DNA of 64,000 bases from contig NZ_CP015506.1 of the NCBI RefSeq assembly GCF_000294775.2, forward strand, positions 5,397,742 to 5,461,741. The letters are read 5' to 3'. The notes below the pieces were generated by a model. The model was not told where the DNA came from. It saw only the letters and a list, made by a program, of their open reading frames with translations, and made no database searches. The stretch comes from Cytobacillus oceanisediminis 2691. Lineage in GTDB: Bacteria; Bacillota; Bacilli; Bacillales; Cytobacillaceae. Below, in pieces: positions 45,657-54,671 of this stretch; position 1 is the stretch's first letter; every line of letters starts with the position of its first letter. A program made the position numbers and the translations under genes.

Positions 45657-45944
45657 TTATTTTTCGTCTTTAACAACGATGTAACGGATGATGTCTTCGC
45701 TGATTTTAGCTAGACGAGTGAACTCGTCAACTGCTTTTGCTTCAGCATTAACGTTCATTAGCTGGTAGTAGCCATCGCGGAAATCATTGATTTCGTATGC
45801 AAGGCGACGCTTACCCCAATCCTTTGATTCAGAAACCTCCGCACCATTGTCAGTTAAGATTGTGTTGAAACGCTCAACTAGGGCTTTTTTAGCCTCATCT
45901 TCAATGTTTGGGCGGATGATGTACATAACTTCGTACTTTCTCAT
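45657..45944 (-). CDS. rpsF: Ribosomal protein bS6
   Basis: 95 residues. The frame is open to 46010, but ATG 45944 follows AAGGAGGTGA and gives the normal [21 protein letters not shown]-terminus and length. Signature [18 protein letters not shown] present. The rejected extension overlaps the leader hairpin that should bind S6:S18, another reason for the shorter form. Confidence 0.98.
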   Translation of the reverse strand: MRKYEVMYIIRPNIEDEAKKALVERFNTILTDNGAEVSESKDWGKRRLAYEINDFRDGYYQLMNVNAEAKAVDEFTRLAKISEDIIRYIVVKDEK

Positions 45945-45954
45945 CACTTTCACC

Positions 45955-45992
45955 TCCTTTTGGTCTAACGGCCCTTCAAAAGGGCAAGGAGC
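45955..45992 (-). promoter_or_regulatory. rpsF leader: S6:S18-binding hairpin
   Basis: On the minus strand CTTGCCCTTTTGAAGGGCCG forms a GCCCTT/AAGGGC hairpin with an adjacent CCG, just upstream of the rpsF ribosome binding site. Position and CCG resemble the described rpsF leader motif for autogenous control by the S6:S18 dimer. Confidence 0.65.
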
Positions 45993-46018
45993 AATATATT
46001 CATTACTCACAAGTTGAA

Positions 46019-46047
46019 ATTATAGCACATTAATTATGCAAAAGCAA
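46019..46047 (-). promoter_or_regulatory. Promoter of rpsF-ssb-rpsR
   Basis: Minus-strand TTGCTT (46047-46042), 17-base spacer, TATAAT (46024-46019). Transcription would start about 70 bases upstream of rpsF, leaving room for the leader hairpin. Confidence 0.75.
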
Positions 46048-46203
46048 TATCACTGGAGTTAATTGCTAGATGGAAGTTTATTTGAGAGAGGATTTCTTTT
46101 CGAGCTTTAATTCTGAAGGTCGATTTCGCTGCAGCAGAGATGACCGGCTGCTTTATCGGTCACCGCGCTTGAAACCAACATCATACTGTTGCATAGAAAA
46201 AAA

Positions 46204-46225
46204 AGAACCCCTAAATAGAGGTTCT
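46204..46225 (-). terminator. ychF terminator
   Basis: AGAACC / GGTTCT stem, inner CTAAATAG pairing, followed by TTTTTTTT on the minus strand, eight bases after the stop. Confidence 0.85.
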
Positions 46226-46232
46226 CAGTAAA

Positions 46233-47333
46233 TTAAACGTTAAAGCGGAAGTGCATGACATCTCCGTCTTTAACAATATATTCTTTTCCTTCAAGGCGGA
46301 CTTTTCCTGCTTCTTTGGCAGCTGTCATGTTGCCTGCAGCCACAAGGTCTTCATAGGAAACCGTTTCTGCACGGATGAAGCCTTTTTCAAAGTCTGAGTG
46401 AATAACTCCCGCACACTGGGGAGCCTTCATGCCTTTACGGAATGTCCAGGCGCGGACTTCCTGTACGCCGGCTGTGAAGTAAGTTGCAAGTCCAAGAAGA
46501 TTGTAGGCTGCTCTAATCAGCTGATCAAGGCCTGATTCTTCGATGCCAAGCTCCTGAAGGAACATTTCTTTTTCTTCCCCATCAAGCTCCGCAATTTCAG
46601 ATTCAATTTTTGCACAGATGACAATTACTTCCGCATTATCCTTTGCAGCAAATTCTTTAACCTGCTGCACATATTCGTTTGAAGAAGGATCAGCTACATC
46701 ATCTTCGCTAACATTCGCCACGTAAAGCACAGGTTTAATTGTCAGCAGATGAAGACCTTTTACAAGCTTCATTTGTTCCTCTGTAAACTCAACTGTACGC
46801 GCCGGTTTGTCTGCTTCAAACGCTTCTTTTAATTTTTCCAGAATTTCAAGCTCAAACACAGAATCTTTATCTTTCTGCTTTGCCAGCTTGCTCACGCGGC
46901 CAATTCGCTTTTCAACCGATTCCAGGTCAGCCAGAATCAATTCCAGGTTGATGACTTCAATATCGTCGATTGGATCAACTTTCCCTGCAACGTGTGTAAT
47001 ATTGTCATCCGCAAAACAGCGGACAACCTGGCAGATGGCATCTACTTCACGAATATGAGACAGGAACTTATTCCCAAGACCTTCCCCTTTGCTCGCACCC
47101 TTTACGATGCCGGCAATATCCGTAAATTCGAAAGCCGTTGGCACAGTCTTTTTCGGCTGAACCAATTCAGTTAATTTATTCAAACGGTGATCAGGCACTT
47201 CAACAATTCCCACATTCGGATCAATTGTACAGAACGGATAGTTCGCAGACTCCGCTCCTGCCTGGGTAATTGCATTAAACAACGTAGACTTTCCGACGTT
47301 CGGCAAACCTACAATACCAGCTGTTAAAGCCAT
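46233..47333 (-). CDS. ychF: Obg-family ATPase/GTPase YchF (YyaF)
   Basis: A 366-residue P-loop NTPase. ATG 47333 follows GAGGAGTGAC; the extra codons to 47342 are rejected. G1 GLPNVGKSTLF, G3 DIAGIVKGASKGEG, coiled-coil insertion about 130-190, and a C-terminal TGS-like domain ending EGKEYIVKDGDVMHFRFNV. NVxE-type G4 (ANVSED) suits ATP binding, as in YchF/OLA1. Ribosome-associated; role not settled. Full length. Confidence 0.96.
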   Translation of the reverse strand: MALTAGIVGLPNVGKSTLFNAITQAGAESANYPFCTIDPNVGIVEVPDHRLNKLTELVQPKKTVPTAFEFTDIAGIVKGASKGEGLGNKFLSHIREVDAICQVVRCFADDNITHVAGKVDPIDDIEVINLELILADLESVEKRIGRVSKLAKQKDKDSVFELEILEKLKEAFEADKPARTVEFTEEQMKLVKGLHLLTIKPVLYVANVSEDDVADPSSNEYVQQVKEFAAKDNAEVIVICAKIESEIAELDGEEKEMFLQELGIEESGLDQLIRAAYNLLGLATYFTAGVQEVRAWTFRKGMKAPQCAGVIHSDFEKGFIRAETVSYEDLVAAGNMTAAKEAGKVRLEGKEYIVKDGDVMHFRFNV

Positions 47334-47362
47334 CCAAGTCACTCCTCAACTTTATTCATCAT

Positions 47363-47554
47363 AAGAAAAGCGCAAGCGCCTTGGTTCCAAAGGAACGCAG
47401 ACTAAGAACGCCACGTCCTGTGGCAACGTCTGCATGACCCACATCCTGTGGGCCCCAAGCACAAGACGAACCTAACGGAAAGGTGTTCTTTACCTTTCTG
47501 GGAGGTTTGGCTTGTGACCTCGAGGGGGTAGGCGCTGGAGCTAGACAGTTATCG
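47363..47554. repeat. Dispersed Bacillaceae repeat, copy B
   Basis: Starts AAGAAAAGCGCAAGCGCC, ends GGCGCTGGAGCTAGACAGTT plus ATC. The two ends are partly complementary (AGCGCC/GGCGCT), so a transcript would fold back. Internal CCACATCCTGTGG hairpin. Same family as copies A and C. Confidence 0.75.
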
Positions 47555-47656
47555 AAATTCAAAGTTATGATTCTTATGTTTAAAAAAATACGATTGTTTC
47601 TCATTTAAACAAGCCTCTAACAATTATAGATAGTTGCCGTTGAAATGTAAAGAAAA

Positions 47657-47707
47657 GGTGACAGGCACCTATACCACTTTGCTGAACTGGTATAGGTGCC
47701 TGTCACC
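47657..47707 (-). terminator. Perfect 20-bp hairpin after yyaE
   Basis: GGTGACAGGCACCTATACCA pairs perfectly with 47688-47707 across an 11-base loop; TTTTCTTT follows on the minus strand. It ends the yyaE transcript. The GGTGACAGGCACC arm is a word I associate with dispersed palindromes of Bacillus genomes. Confidence 0.8.
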
Positions 47708-47712
47708 CAATT

Positions 47713-49725
47713 TTATATCTTCTCAATATTAACAAGGCAGTCGTACAAAGTGCTTCCAAGGCCATTGTCCGATTCGCGGCTGGAAGTAAGATTATTGACG
47801 GGACCGCCAAATTTTGACCAAATGCCCTCATCAATATTGATGGTATCCGGATGGGCTTTTTTCATTATATGGACAAAGCCCTTCATTTCCCCTCGGTCAT
47901 TCCACACTTTGACATAATCGTTCTCCTGCAGGCCAAGCTTCTCAGCAATATTGTCGGCAATTTCCACCTTTGCCTTTGGCTCAGGCTTCAAAAGGTGATA
48001 ATGCTGCGAATGATTGGAGCGAAGAGGATGAATCGTCAGCAGTGTATAAGGAAACTGATTGGCACGCTCCTTGTCCGTCCACTTGGTTTCCCGGGGAAGA
48101 GCGAGTGTCAGCCTGCTTTCGGAACCCTTTCGGAACGCCGCAGCAGAGGTGAATTCATACTTGCCGCTTGGCGTTTTGAACTGCCGGTCTGCCCAGGGCA
48201 CCGTATCAACCGGGAGTTCCTTATGGTGGGAATTCCTTAAGCTATCCAATGTGATCCCATGCTCACTTAGTGAACCGAGGCCCATGCTGATAAACTCTTC
48301 TCTTGTAAAATCGAAATCGGCTCCGAATCCAAGACGCTTAGAAAGCTCAGTCCAAACCCATAAATCAGTCTTCGCTTCCCCTGGCGGTTCAACCAGCTTC
48401 GGACCATGATTGACAAAGTGATGGTACATGGAAGAGTAATAAACATCTTCCTGTTCAAAAACTGTGGTAACCGGAAGCACATAATCAGCCATTTTGGCCG
48501 TATCTGTCATAAACTGATCCATCACGACGACTGTCTCAACAGATGCAAAAGCCTCGCGTACCCTTGATGAGTCAGGGACCTGAGTTAAAGGGTTTCCACA
48601 CGTAACGAAAATCATGTTAATCTCAGGGTCTTTTGCTGTTAATATTCCCTCTGCCTGCCGCATCATCGTAAATTGCCTGAAAGCCGTTTTCCGTTCAGGG
48701 AGGGTGAGGGCTGCCCCATCAAAGCTTTGCCCAACCTGCCTGTTGGCATAGTTTGCGCCTCCGCCCGGGATGCCAATATTTCCGCTCACAGCAATTAAAG
48801 CATCCATCAGCCGGATCGTGTTTCCGCCGTTTTCGTAGCGCTGCATGCCCAGGCCAAAGAAAGTGGAAACGGGGCGGTCCCCATAGACCATCGCAAGCTC
48901 GGTCATCACCTCTGCAGGCACTTCCGTTTTTTCTGCCACTTCCTCAAGTGTCACACTGCTCAGCAGTTCATTCAGGTCTTCAAAGCCAATAGAATACTTA
49001 TCTATGAAACTTCTATCTTCTGCGCCCAGACGGAGCATTTCCTTCATGATGCCGGCCGCAAGCCATCCATCCATTCCCGGCTTGATGGAAAAATAGCGGT
49101 CCGCTATTTTAGCCGTCGCATTAAAAATCGGATCAATTACATACAGCTTGGCACCTTGCTTCTTTGCTTCCTGCAACTTTTGATACAGGTGCATATTGGT
49201 GCGCGCGACATTTCTGCCCCAGACAACAATATGTTTGCTGTTTAAAATATCTTCAGGCCCGTGGCTATACGCATCTCCGAAATCCCAGCTCTGAGCCTCG
49301 ATGCCGGCTCCCCAGCAGATGGATCCCGTCAGCTCAGTCACTCCGCCATAGCAGTTAAAAAAGCGCTGACCTAGGTTCGTCAGCAAGCCTCCATTGGCAT
49401 AATCATGGCTGTGCAGGACCGAAGTGGTCCCAGCTGTTTCTTTTAGCTCTTTCATTTTCAGGGAAATATCGTGCAAAGCCTGCTCCCATGAAACTCGCAC
49501 AAATTCTCCATCCACCTTCTTTATCGGATGAAGCAGGCGCTCCGGAGAATTGGTCCTGCTTTCAAGCATTCTGCCGCGGCCGCAAATTTTCCCCTTTGTT
49601 ATTGGATGGTCCTGATCACCATCTACCTTTGTCACCTTACCGTCTTCAACTGTTACATGTAAGCCGCAGCTGTCCCAGCAGTTAAGGGGACAGGCTGACT
49701 TGAATGTATCCGCCAAAACCCTCAT
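47713..49725 (-). CDS. yyaE: Molybdopterin-dependent oxidoreductase (YyaE-like)
   Basis: A 670-residue member of the bis-MGD molybdopterin (DMSO reductase/formate dehydrogenase) family. N-terminal [4Fe-4S] ligands CPLNCWDSCG and GKICGRGR; then YANGGLLTN, molybdopterin-binding segments around VVWGRNVARTNMH and IFVTCGNPLTQVPDS, and the C-terminal MGD-binding fold (LLTIHPLRSNHSQHYH, KVWNDRGEMKGFV). No twin-arginine signal, so it is cytoplasmic. The natural substrate is unknown. B. subtilis has yyaE at this location. No electron-transfer partner is adjacent; a DUF951 gene is 18 bases upstream. Confidence 0.9.
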   Translation of the reverse strand: MRVLADTFKSACPLNCWDSCGLHVTVEDGKVTKVDGDQDHPITKGKICGRGRMLESRTNSPERLLHPIKKVDGEFVRVSWEQALHDISLKMKELKETAGTTSVLHSHDYANGGLLTNLGQRFFNCYGGVTELTGSICWGAGIEAQSWDFGDAYSHGPEDILNSKHIVVWGRNVARTNMHLYQKLQEAKKQGAKLYVIDPIFNATAKIADRYFSIKPGMDGWLAAGIMKEMLRLGAEDRSFIDKYSIGFEDLNELLSSVTLEEVAEKTEVPAEVMTELAMVYGDRPVSTFFGLGMQRYENGGNTIRLMDALIAVSGNIGIPGGGANYANRQVGQSFDGAALTLPERKTAFRQFTMMRQAEGILTAKDPEINMIFVTCGNPLTQVPDSSRVREAFASVETVVVMDQFMTDTAKMADYVLPVTTVFEQEDVYYSSMYHHFVNHGPKLVEPPGEAKTDLWVWTELSKRLGFGADFDFTREEFISMGLGSLSEHGITLDSLRNSHHKELPVDTVPWADRQFKTPSGKYEFTSAAAFRKGSESRLTLALPRETKWTDKERANQFPYTLLTIHPLRSNHSQHYHLLKPEPKAKVEIADNIAEKLGLQENDYVKVWNDRGEMKGFVHIMKKAHPDTINIDEGIWSKFGGPVNNLTSSRESDNGLGSTLYDCLVNIEKI

Positions 49726-49743
49726 CTCCCCGTATTTATCTAT

Positions 49744-49941
49744 TTACCCCTCATGCTTAACAAGAATCTTCTTCATTTTGCGGGCGAATTCCCTTCTTGG
49801 AATCATCACGCTGTGGCCGCAGCCTTCGCACTTAATGCGGATATCTGCTCCCATTCGGATGATTTTCCATTTGTTAACCCCGCATGGATGAGGCTTTTTC
49901 ATTTCCACCACATCGTGTAGATCAAATTCCTTTTGCTCCAT
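49744..49941 (-). CDS. yyzM: DUF951 small protein YyzM
   Basis: 65 residues, MEQKEFDLHDVVEMKKPHPC with CEGCGHSVMIPRREFARKMK near the end. The HPCG and CEGCG cysteines suggest a zinc site, and the fold is the small beta-barrel of DUF951. Conserved next to the mscS-type gene in firmicutes; function unknown. Start ATG 49941 is two bases after the mscS stop, so translation is probably coupled. Confidence 0.92.
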   Translation of the reverse strand: MEQKEFDLHDVVEMKKPHPCGVNKWKIIRMGADIRIKCEGCGHSVMIPRREFARKMKKILVKHEG

Positions 49942-49943
49942 AT

Positions 49944-50840
49944 TTATCCCTCCGCATTCAGTTTAGGATTTTCCTTTGCCTGATCATTCCGTGTATACAT
50001 AACAAGTCGCGGGAACGGAATTTCAATGCCATGCTCATCTAAACAAAGCTTAATTTCTTTCCGCAGCTGCCGTGCAATATAAAAGTGCCTCATTGGCAGC
50101 GTTTCTGAAACCACGCGCAGCACCACATCAGAAGCAGCCAGATTTTGGATGCCGAGAATTTCCGGCGGCTTGATCATATCCTCATATTTGCCCGGCAGCT
50201 TTTCGAATAATTCCTGAAGAACTCTTTCAGCTTTCACAATATCGCCTTCATAAGCAATGCTGACATCCACAAAGGCAACGCTGTTATTTATGGAAAAATT
50301 AGTGACCTGCATAATGCTTCCGTTCGGAAGGATATGAACTTCACCTGTCCAGTTTTTAATCTTTGTTGTCCGCAATCCGATTTCTTCTACCGTTCCTTCA
50401 AATTGATCAATCCGGATATAATCCCCCACCGAGAACTGGTCTTCAAAAATGATGAAAAACCCGGTGATGATATCCTTTACAAGACTTTGTGCCCCAAACC
50501 CAACAGCCAGCCCGACGATTCCGGCACCGGCCAAAAGGGCTTTTACATCAATCGTCAGCACCGATAATATCATGATCGCCGCAACGAAAAACACCACATA
50601 CGTAAGCATATTCTCAAGCAGCTTCAGAAGGGTAGCTTCCCTGCGCTCTGAGATTCGGAGCCTTGACGGTGCCCTCACTTTAAAAATATTGCGGATCGCC
50701 AGCTTGCCAATCCTGATCAGGATGCTCGTAACGATCAGAATCGCAAAAATTTTAAAGATGCCTTCTCCGATATTTATCCATGTCTGTTCATTAGAAACCT
50801 TATCTATCATACTGTTAATCATTTTTTCAATAGGACTCAT
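49944..50840 (-). CDS. Small-conductance mechanosensitive channel (MscS family)
   Basis: A 298-residue MscS-type channel that releases solutes on hypo-osmotic shock. Three membrane segments: about 25-45, about 75-95 (LTYVVFFVAAIMILSVLTI), and pore helix TM3 with GAGIVGLAVGFGAQSLVKD. The beta domain (FIIFEDQFSVGDYIRI, VEEIGLRTTKIKNWTGEVHI, LPNGSIMQVTNFS) is intact, then the alpha/beta C-terminal domain. Probably cotranscribed with yyzM and yyaE. Start ATG 50840 with CAGGTGAA upstream. Confidence 0.95.
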   Translation of the reverse strand: MSPIEKMINSMIDKVSNEQTWINIGEGIFKIFAILIVTSILIRIGKLAIRNIFKVRAPSRLRISERREATLLKLLENMLTYVVFFVAAIMILSVLTIDVKALLAGAGIVGLAVGFGAQSLVKDIITGFFIIFEDQFSVGDYIRIDQFEGTVEEIGLRTTKIKNWTGEVHILPNGSIMQVTNFSINNSVAFVDVSIAYEGDIVKAERVLQELFEKLPGKYEDMIKPPEILGIQNLAASDVVLRVVSETLPMRHFYIARQLRKEIKLCLDEHGIEIPFPRLVMYTRNDQAKENPKLNAEG

Positions 50841-50871
50841 GATTTCACCTGCTTTACTTTAGTGAAAATAT

Positions 50872-50981
50872 AGAAAAGCGGAAGGGCCCGCTTATCGGCT
50901 TATGACCTCGAGTCCCTAGGAGCCAAAACTAGACAAGCTTAGACCCGAGAGCCGATGGCGCCTGGAGCTAGACAGTTATCG
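50872..50981. repeat. Dispersed Bacillaceae repeat, copy C
   Basis: Starts AGAAAAGCGGAAGGGCCCGC, ends GGCGCCTGGAGCTAGACAGT plus TATC, with internal CGGCTTATGACCTCGAG. Same end modules as copies A and B but shorter. The following 245 bases to yyaC hold no recognisable gene; they should contain the yyaC promoter. Confidence 0.7.
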
Positions 50982-51226
50982 CCTTCAAAATTACAATCCT
51001 TTACTTTGTATGAAATTATACTGCATCTTGCCTCTCAGTGCGAACCCCTCTGTAAAACAAAACAATTTTATCAATTTTTCTCATGATTTTACAGTTTAAA
51101 ACTCGATTGTTTAACGATTAAATAATACAGGTATGTATAGATTACACAAAATTTCCGTATACTGTTAAAAACGTATAAATACTTGTATTTCGGGCATGGC
51201 AAGGAATAAAGAGGGAGTGGACCTAT

Positions 51227-51856
51227 ATGAACTTCAAACCAAACTTGTTTGACAAAAAAGGCGGGGCTTCTGCCAGAATCTCGCATGAAGAAACAAACTC
51301 TGCTGAAAAATTGGCTGCTGAACTAAAGAATATTCTTCCTGCGGGCATCAGCTGCCGTCCCATCGTTTTTGTCTGCATTGGCACAGACCGCTCTACAGGC
51401 GATTCATTAGGTCCGCTGGTCGGCACACTCCTCGAGGAAAAATCCATTTCATCATTCCATGTATACGGAACACTGGAGGACCCAATCCATGCCGTAAACC
51501 TGGAAGAAAAACTGAGCGAAATCAAAAAGAAACATTTTAATCCCTTTATCATCGGGATCGACGCCTGCCTGGGCCGCTTAAAAAGCGTCGGTGTCATCCA
51601 AATCGGAGAAGGGCCCGTCAAGCCTGGCGCCGGAGTCAATAAAGACCTGCCGGAAGTAGGGGACATGCACATAACCGGCATCGTCAACGTCAGCGGATTT
51701 ATGGAATTCTTCGTCCTCCAGAACACAAGACTCAACCTCGTCCTGAAAATGGCCAAAACCATCGCAGGCGGCATCTATGAAGCAAGCCTGACCCACCAGA
51801 CTGCACCAGCTTGGCCTGCATTCAAGTGGGAACTAAACCGTGAACAAACACCTTAA
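51227..51856 (+). CDS. yyaC: Sporulation protein YyaC
   Basis: A 209-residue protein of the YyaC/GPR-like (HyaD-type) peptidase fold. Core: RPIVFVCIGTDRSTGDSLGP (metal-binding Asp), HVYGTLEDPIHAVNLEEKL, IIGIDACLGRL and GEGPVKPGAGVNKDLPEVGD, which match putative spore proteases. It is the only core gene rightward in this half of the window, consistent with its own forespore promoter; a confident sigma-F box was not identified in the upstream AT-rich region. ATG 51227 has AGAGGG upstream. Processes an unknown spore substrate by inference. Confidence 0.93.
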   Translation: MNFKPNLFDKKGGASARISHEETNSAEKLAAELKNILPAGISCRPIVFVCIGTDRSTGDSLGPLVGTLLEEKSISSFHVYGTLEDPIHAVNLEEKLSEIKKKHFNPFIIGIDACLGRLKSVGVIQIGEGPVKPGAGVNKDLPEVGDMHITGIVNVSGFMEFFVLQNTRLNLVLKMAKTIAGGIYEASLTHQTAPAWPAFKWELNREQTP

Positions 51857-51867
51857 TGAATAGGAAA

Positions 51868-51898
51868 ACCGCAGGGGAATTGGGCCTGCGGCTTTTTT
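51868..51898 (+). terminator. yyaC terminator
   Basis: CCGCAGG / CCTGCGG stem followed by TTTTTT, 12 bases after the stop. Confidence 0.85.
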
Positions 51899-51954
51899 GG
51901 TTAGCTGGGGATGGGAGGGGTGGCATTGCGCTGTTCTGACAGGGTTTCGTTCGA

Positions 51955-52885
51955 TGAGTTTATGCGCTGTATGTAGATATTTAGTGCTCCCAATCTGGTT
52001 TATGCGCCGCTTTCTCTTCTTTTCGCGCTCTTATTACAGATTTTCGCGCTGATTCGGTAAGTTTATGCGCTAGCTGGAGATACTTTTGCGCTCTCACCCT
52101 GTTTATGTGCCGTTCTACCGCCTTTTCGCGCTCTTATTACAGATTTTCGCGCTGTTTCGGTTTTTTTATGCGCTATCTGAAGATACTTTTGCGCTCTCAC
52201 CCTGTTTATGTGCCGTTCTACCGCCTTTTCGCGCTCTTATTACAGATTTTCGCGCTGTTTCGGTTTTTTTATGCGCTATCTGAAGATACTTTTGCGCTCT
52301 CACCCGGTTAGGCGCCGTTCTACCATCTTTTCGCGCACTTTTTACAGGTTTTCGCACTGATTCGGTTTTTTATGCGCTATCTGAAGATGCTTTTGCGCTC
52401 TCACCCGGTTTATGCGTCGTTCTACCATCTTTTCGCACTCTTTTTACAGGTTTTCGCACTGATTCGGCTAGTTTATGCGCTATCTGAAGATACTTTTGCG
52501 CTCTCACCCGGTTTAAGCGCCGTTCTACTATCTTTTCGCGCTCTTATTATAGTTTTTTGCGCCGATTCGGTAAGTTTAAAGCGCTATCTAGAAATTACTT
52601 TTGCGCTCTCACCCTGTTTAGGCGCCGTTCTACCATCTTTTCGCGCTCTTATTATAGTTTTTCGCGCTGATTCGGTAAGTTTTTGCGCATCTTAAATTAC
52701 TTTTGCGCTCTCACCCGGTTTAGGCGCCGTTCTACCATCTTTTCGCGCTCTTTTTACAGGTTTTCGCGCTGATTCAGTTTTTTTATGCGCTATCTGAAGA
52801 TGCTTTTGCGCTCTCACCCTGTTTATGCGCCGTTCTCTCTTCTTTTCGTGCGCTCATAGCAGATTTTCGCGCTCGTATCAGGTAC
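51955..52885. repeat. Tandem array, about 103-bp units with phased GCGC cores
   Basis: The word TTTTGCGCTCTCACCC recurs at 52084, 52187, 52290, 52391, 52494, 52599, 52701 and 52804 (steps 101-105), with a degenerate unit before. In a typical unit GCGC (once GTGC) occurs at offsets 5, 24, 45, 66 and 87, then 108: about every 21 bases, two helical turns. T-tracts precede each. Open frames across it are artefacts. It lies between yyaC and the DUF554 gene. Confidence 0.9.
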
Positions 52886-52993
52886 ATGCTCAATTTCATT
52901 AGTTTATGTACTGCAACCAAATTGTTAAGCCACCGCAAGCACAATAAATTCCAGTGCACATGCTTCACATCACCGCACCAACAACTAAATCAC

Positions 52994-53707
52994 CTAAAAA
53001 TAAATTCCATAAAAATAAACAACCGACACAATAATCCCCGTAACCACAATTCCAGGAAGCAGGTTCGCAACCCTGATCTTTGTTATCCCTGTCAGATTCA
53101 GACCAATCGCAAAGATCATGATTCCGCCTGTCGCGGTCATTTCCTTGATAAAGCTGTCCATAAGAAGCTGGGGGACAAACCGGTCGATTTGGGTGGCAAA
53201 AAGGGCAATGAGTCCTTCATAAAGCATGACCGGAAAAGCTGAAAAGAGCACACCAATTCCTAATGTAGTCGTTAAGATAAGGGAGGTGAAGCCGTCAATA
53301 ATCGATTTGGTATAAAGAACCGAGTGGTCGCCCCGGATACCGCTGTCGAGCGCGCCGATAATGGCCATGGCACCAATGACAAAGATAAGCGTAGCCGTTA
53401 CGAAGCCCTGCGAAATGCTGCCTTGGCCTTTTGAGCCGATTTTGCTTTCGAGCCAATCGCCAAGTTTGTTCAGCTTATCTTCGAGAGCAAAGTATTCTCC
53501 AATTACTGCTCCGAAAACAAGACTTAAAATCACAACCAGGAAGTTCTCGCTTTTAAGACCCATTTGCAGGCCGAGCACCATGACAGCAAGGCCGATCGCA
53601 TGCATCACCGTCCCCTTCATACTCTCAGGAATGCGATGAAGCAATTTCCCCAGCAGTGTTCCTATAATTATCAATAATCCATTCACAAGCGTTCCTAGCA
53701 AAAACAT
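52994..53707 (-). CDS. DUF554 membrane protein
   Basis: A 237-residue polytopic protein of the DUF554 (YdfK/YqgA) family. ATG 53707 follows AGGTGA and gives MFLLGTLVNGLLIIIGTLLG; the GTG at 53716 is rejected. About six or seven membrane segments; conserved GLAVMVLGLQMGL and LVFGAVIGEYFALED blocks, and TATGGIMIFAIGLNLTGITK near the end. Proposed transporter-like, substrate unknown. It sits between the 103-bp repeat array and spo0J. Confidence 0.88.
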   Translation of the reverse strand: MFLLGTLVNGLLIIIGTLLGKLLHRIPESMKGTVMHAIGLAVMVLGLQMGLKSENFLVVILSLVFGAVIGEYFALEDKLNKLGDWLESKIGSKGQGSISQGFVTATLIFVIGAMAIIGALDSGIRGDHSVLYTKSIIDGFTSLILTTTLGIGVLFSAFPVMLYEGLIALFATQIDRFVPQLLMDSFIKEMTATGGIMIFAIGLNLTGITKIRVANLLPGIVVTGIIVSVVYFYGIYF

Positions 53708-53803
53708 ATTCTTCACCTAATTATTTCGCAATGCGAATTATTTTCTATTAAAATTACCACGAAAGGTACTGACCTACAATCTTTTTTTGAATACCTGTAA
53801 AAA

Positions 53804-53826
53804 AATAAACCATCATTAAGATGGCT
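53804..53826 (-). terminator. spo0J terminator
   Basis: AAGCCATC / GATGGTTT stem overlapping the stop codon and followed by ATTTTTTT on the minus strand. Confidence 0.7.
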
Positions 53827-54671
53827 TACGAATTGGTTTCTAAAAGTTCCATAATGCGTTCCAAATCTTCTTTTGAGAAAAATTCAATCTCTATTTTCCC
53901 TTTGTTTTTGGACTGTTTAATATGGACCGTGGTTCCGAATCTTTCTCGGAGGGAGGATTCGCGTTCCTTAATAAAAATGTCTTTTGGAGCATTTGGCTTT
54001 TTCGTTTCACGTGAAACATCATTCAGTTGCTGAATCAGCTGTTCAAGCTGACGGACATTTAAGCCGTCTTTAACTGTTTTTTCAACGAGCGCCTGCAGTT
54101 TCTCTTTTTTCCGCAGGCCCAATAGGGCTCTGCCATGACCCATGGAGATTTTCCCGTCAGAAATCAAACCTTGAATTTTCGGAGGAAGGGAAAGCAGGCG
54201 AATATGGTTGGCAATATGCGGCCTGCTTTTTCCCAGGCGCTTTGCCAGCTCCTCTTGTGTCACCTTGAGCTTCTCCATTAACAGCTGGTATGCAGCCGCT
54301 TCTTCAATTGGAGTTAAGTCTTCACGCTGCAGATTCTCAAGAACAGCGAGCTCCATCATCTGCTGTTCATTCAATTCCCGTATGACAACAGGAACTCTTT
54401 CAAGATTTGCTTCTTTTGCTGCCCGGTAGCGGCGCTCCCCAACTACAATTTCATAGCCTTTGATGCTTTTTCGGACGATGATCGGCTGCAGAATTCCGTG
54501 TTCAAGGATGGACTGCTTCAATTCCTCGATGGCTTCCTTTTCAAACACTTTGCGCGGCTGATAAGGGTTTGGACGGATGTCCTTTATTTTGACTTCTTGT
54601 ACGGTTTCTTCTTTTTCGGTTTCAATATTATTGAAAAAAGCATTCAGACCTTTTCCTAAACCTTTAGCCAT
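53826..54671 (-). CDS. spo0J: Chromosome-partitioning protein Spo0J (ParB)
   Basis: A 281-residue ParB CTPase. Starts MAKGLGKGLNAFF, the Soj-stimulating N-terminal peptide. CTP-binding domain about 22-115 with QPIIVRKSIKGYEIVVGERR then YRAAK. HTH DNA-binding domain about 120-200 (EELAKRLGKSRPHIANHIRL). C-terminal dimerisation domain about 230-281. Overlaps soj by eight bases. Its own coding sequence holds a parS site at codons DVSRET. Loads at parS, slides and recruits SMC; with Soj it controls DnaA and sporulation. Confidence 0.98.
   Translation of the reverse strand: MAKGLGKGLNAFFNNIETEKEETVQEVKIKDIRPNPYQPRKVFEKEAIEELKQSILEHGILQPIIVRKSIKGYEIVVGERRYRAAKEANLERVPVVIRELNEQQMMELAVLENLQREDLTPIEEAAAYQLLMEKLKVTQEELAKRLGKSRPHIANHIRLLSLPPKIQGLISDGKISMGHGRALLGLRKKEKLQALVEKTVKDGLNVRQLEQLIQQLNDVSRETKKPNAPKDIFIKERESSLRERFGTTVHIKQSKNKGKIEIEFFSKEDLERIMELLETNS
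54003..54018. promoter_or_regulatory. parS site inside spo0J
   Basis: CGTTTCACGTGAAACA, 15 of 16 to the parS consensus and identical to the walK copy. B. subtilis also has a parS within spo0J. Confidence 0.92.

Noticed and set aside
48086..48099. Possible Noc-binding site (TTTCCCGGGGAA)
   Set aside because: Only about 11 of 14 positions match ATTTCCCGGGAAAT, and it lies within yyaE coding sequence.
52086..52695. Open frames across the 103-bp array
   Set aside because: Same cause: stop-free repetitive DNA read in different frames, with no ribosome binding sites or protein-like composition.
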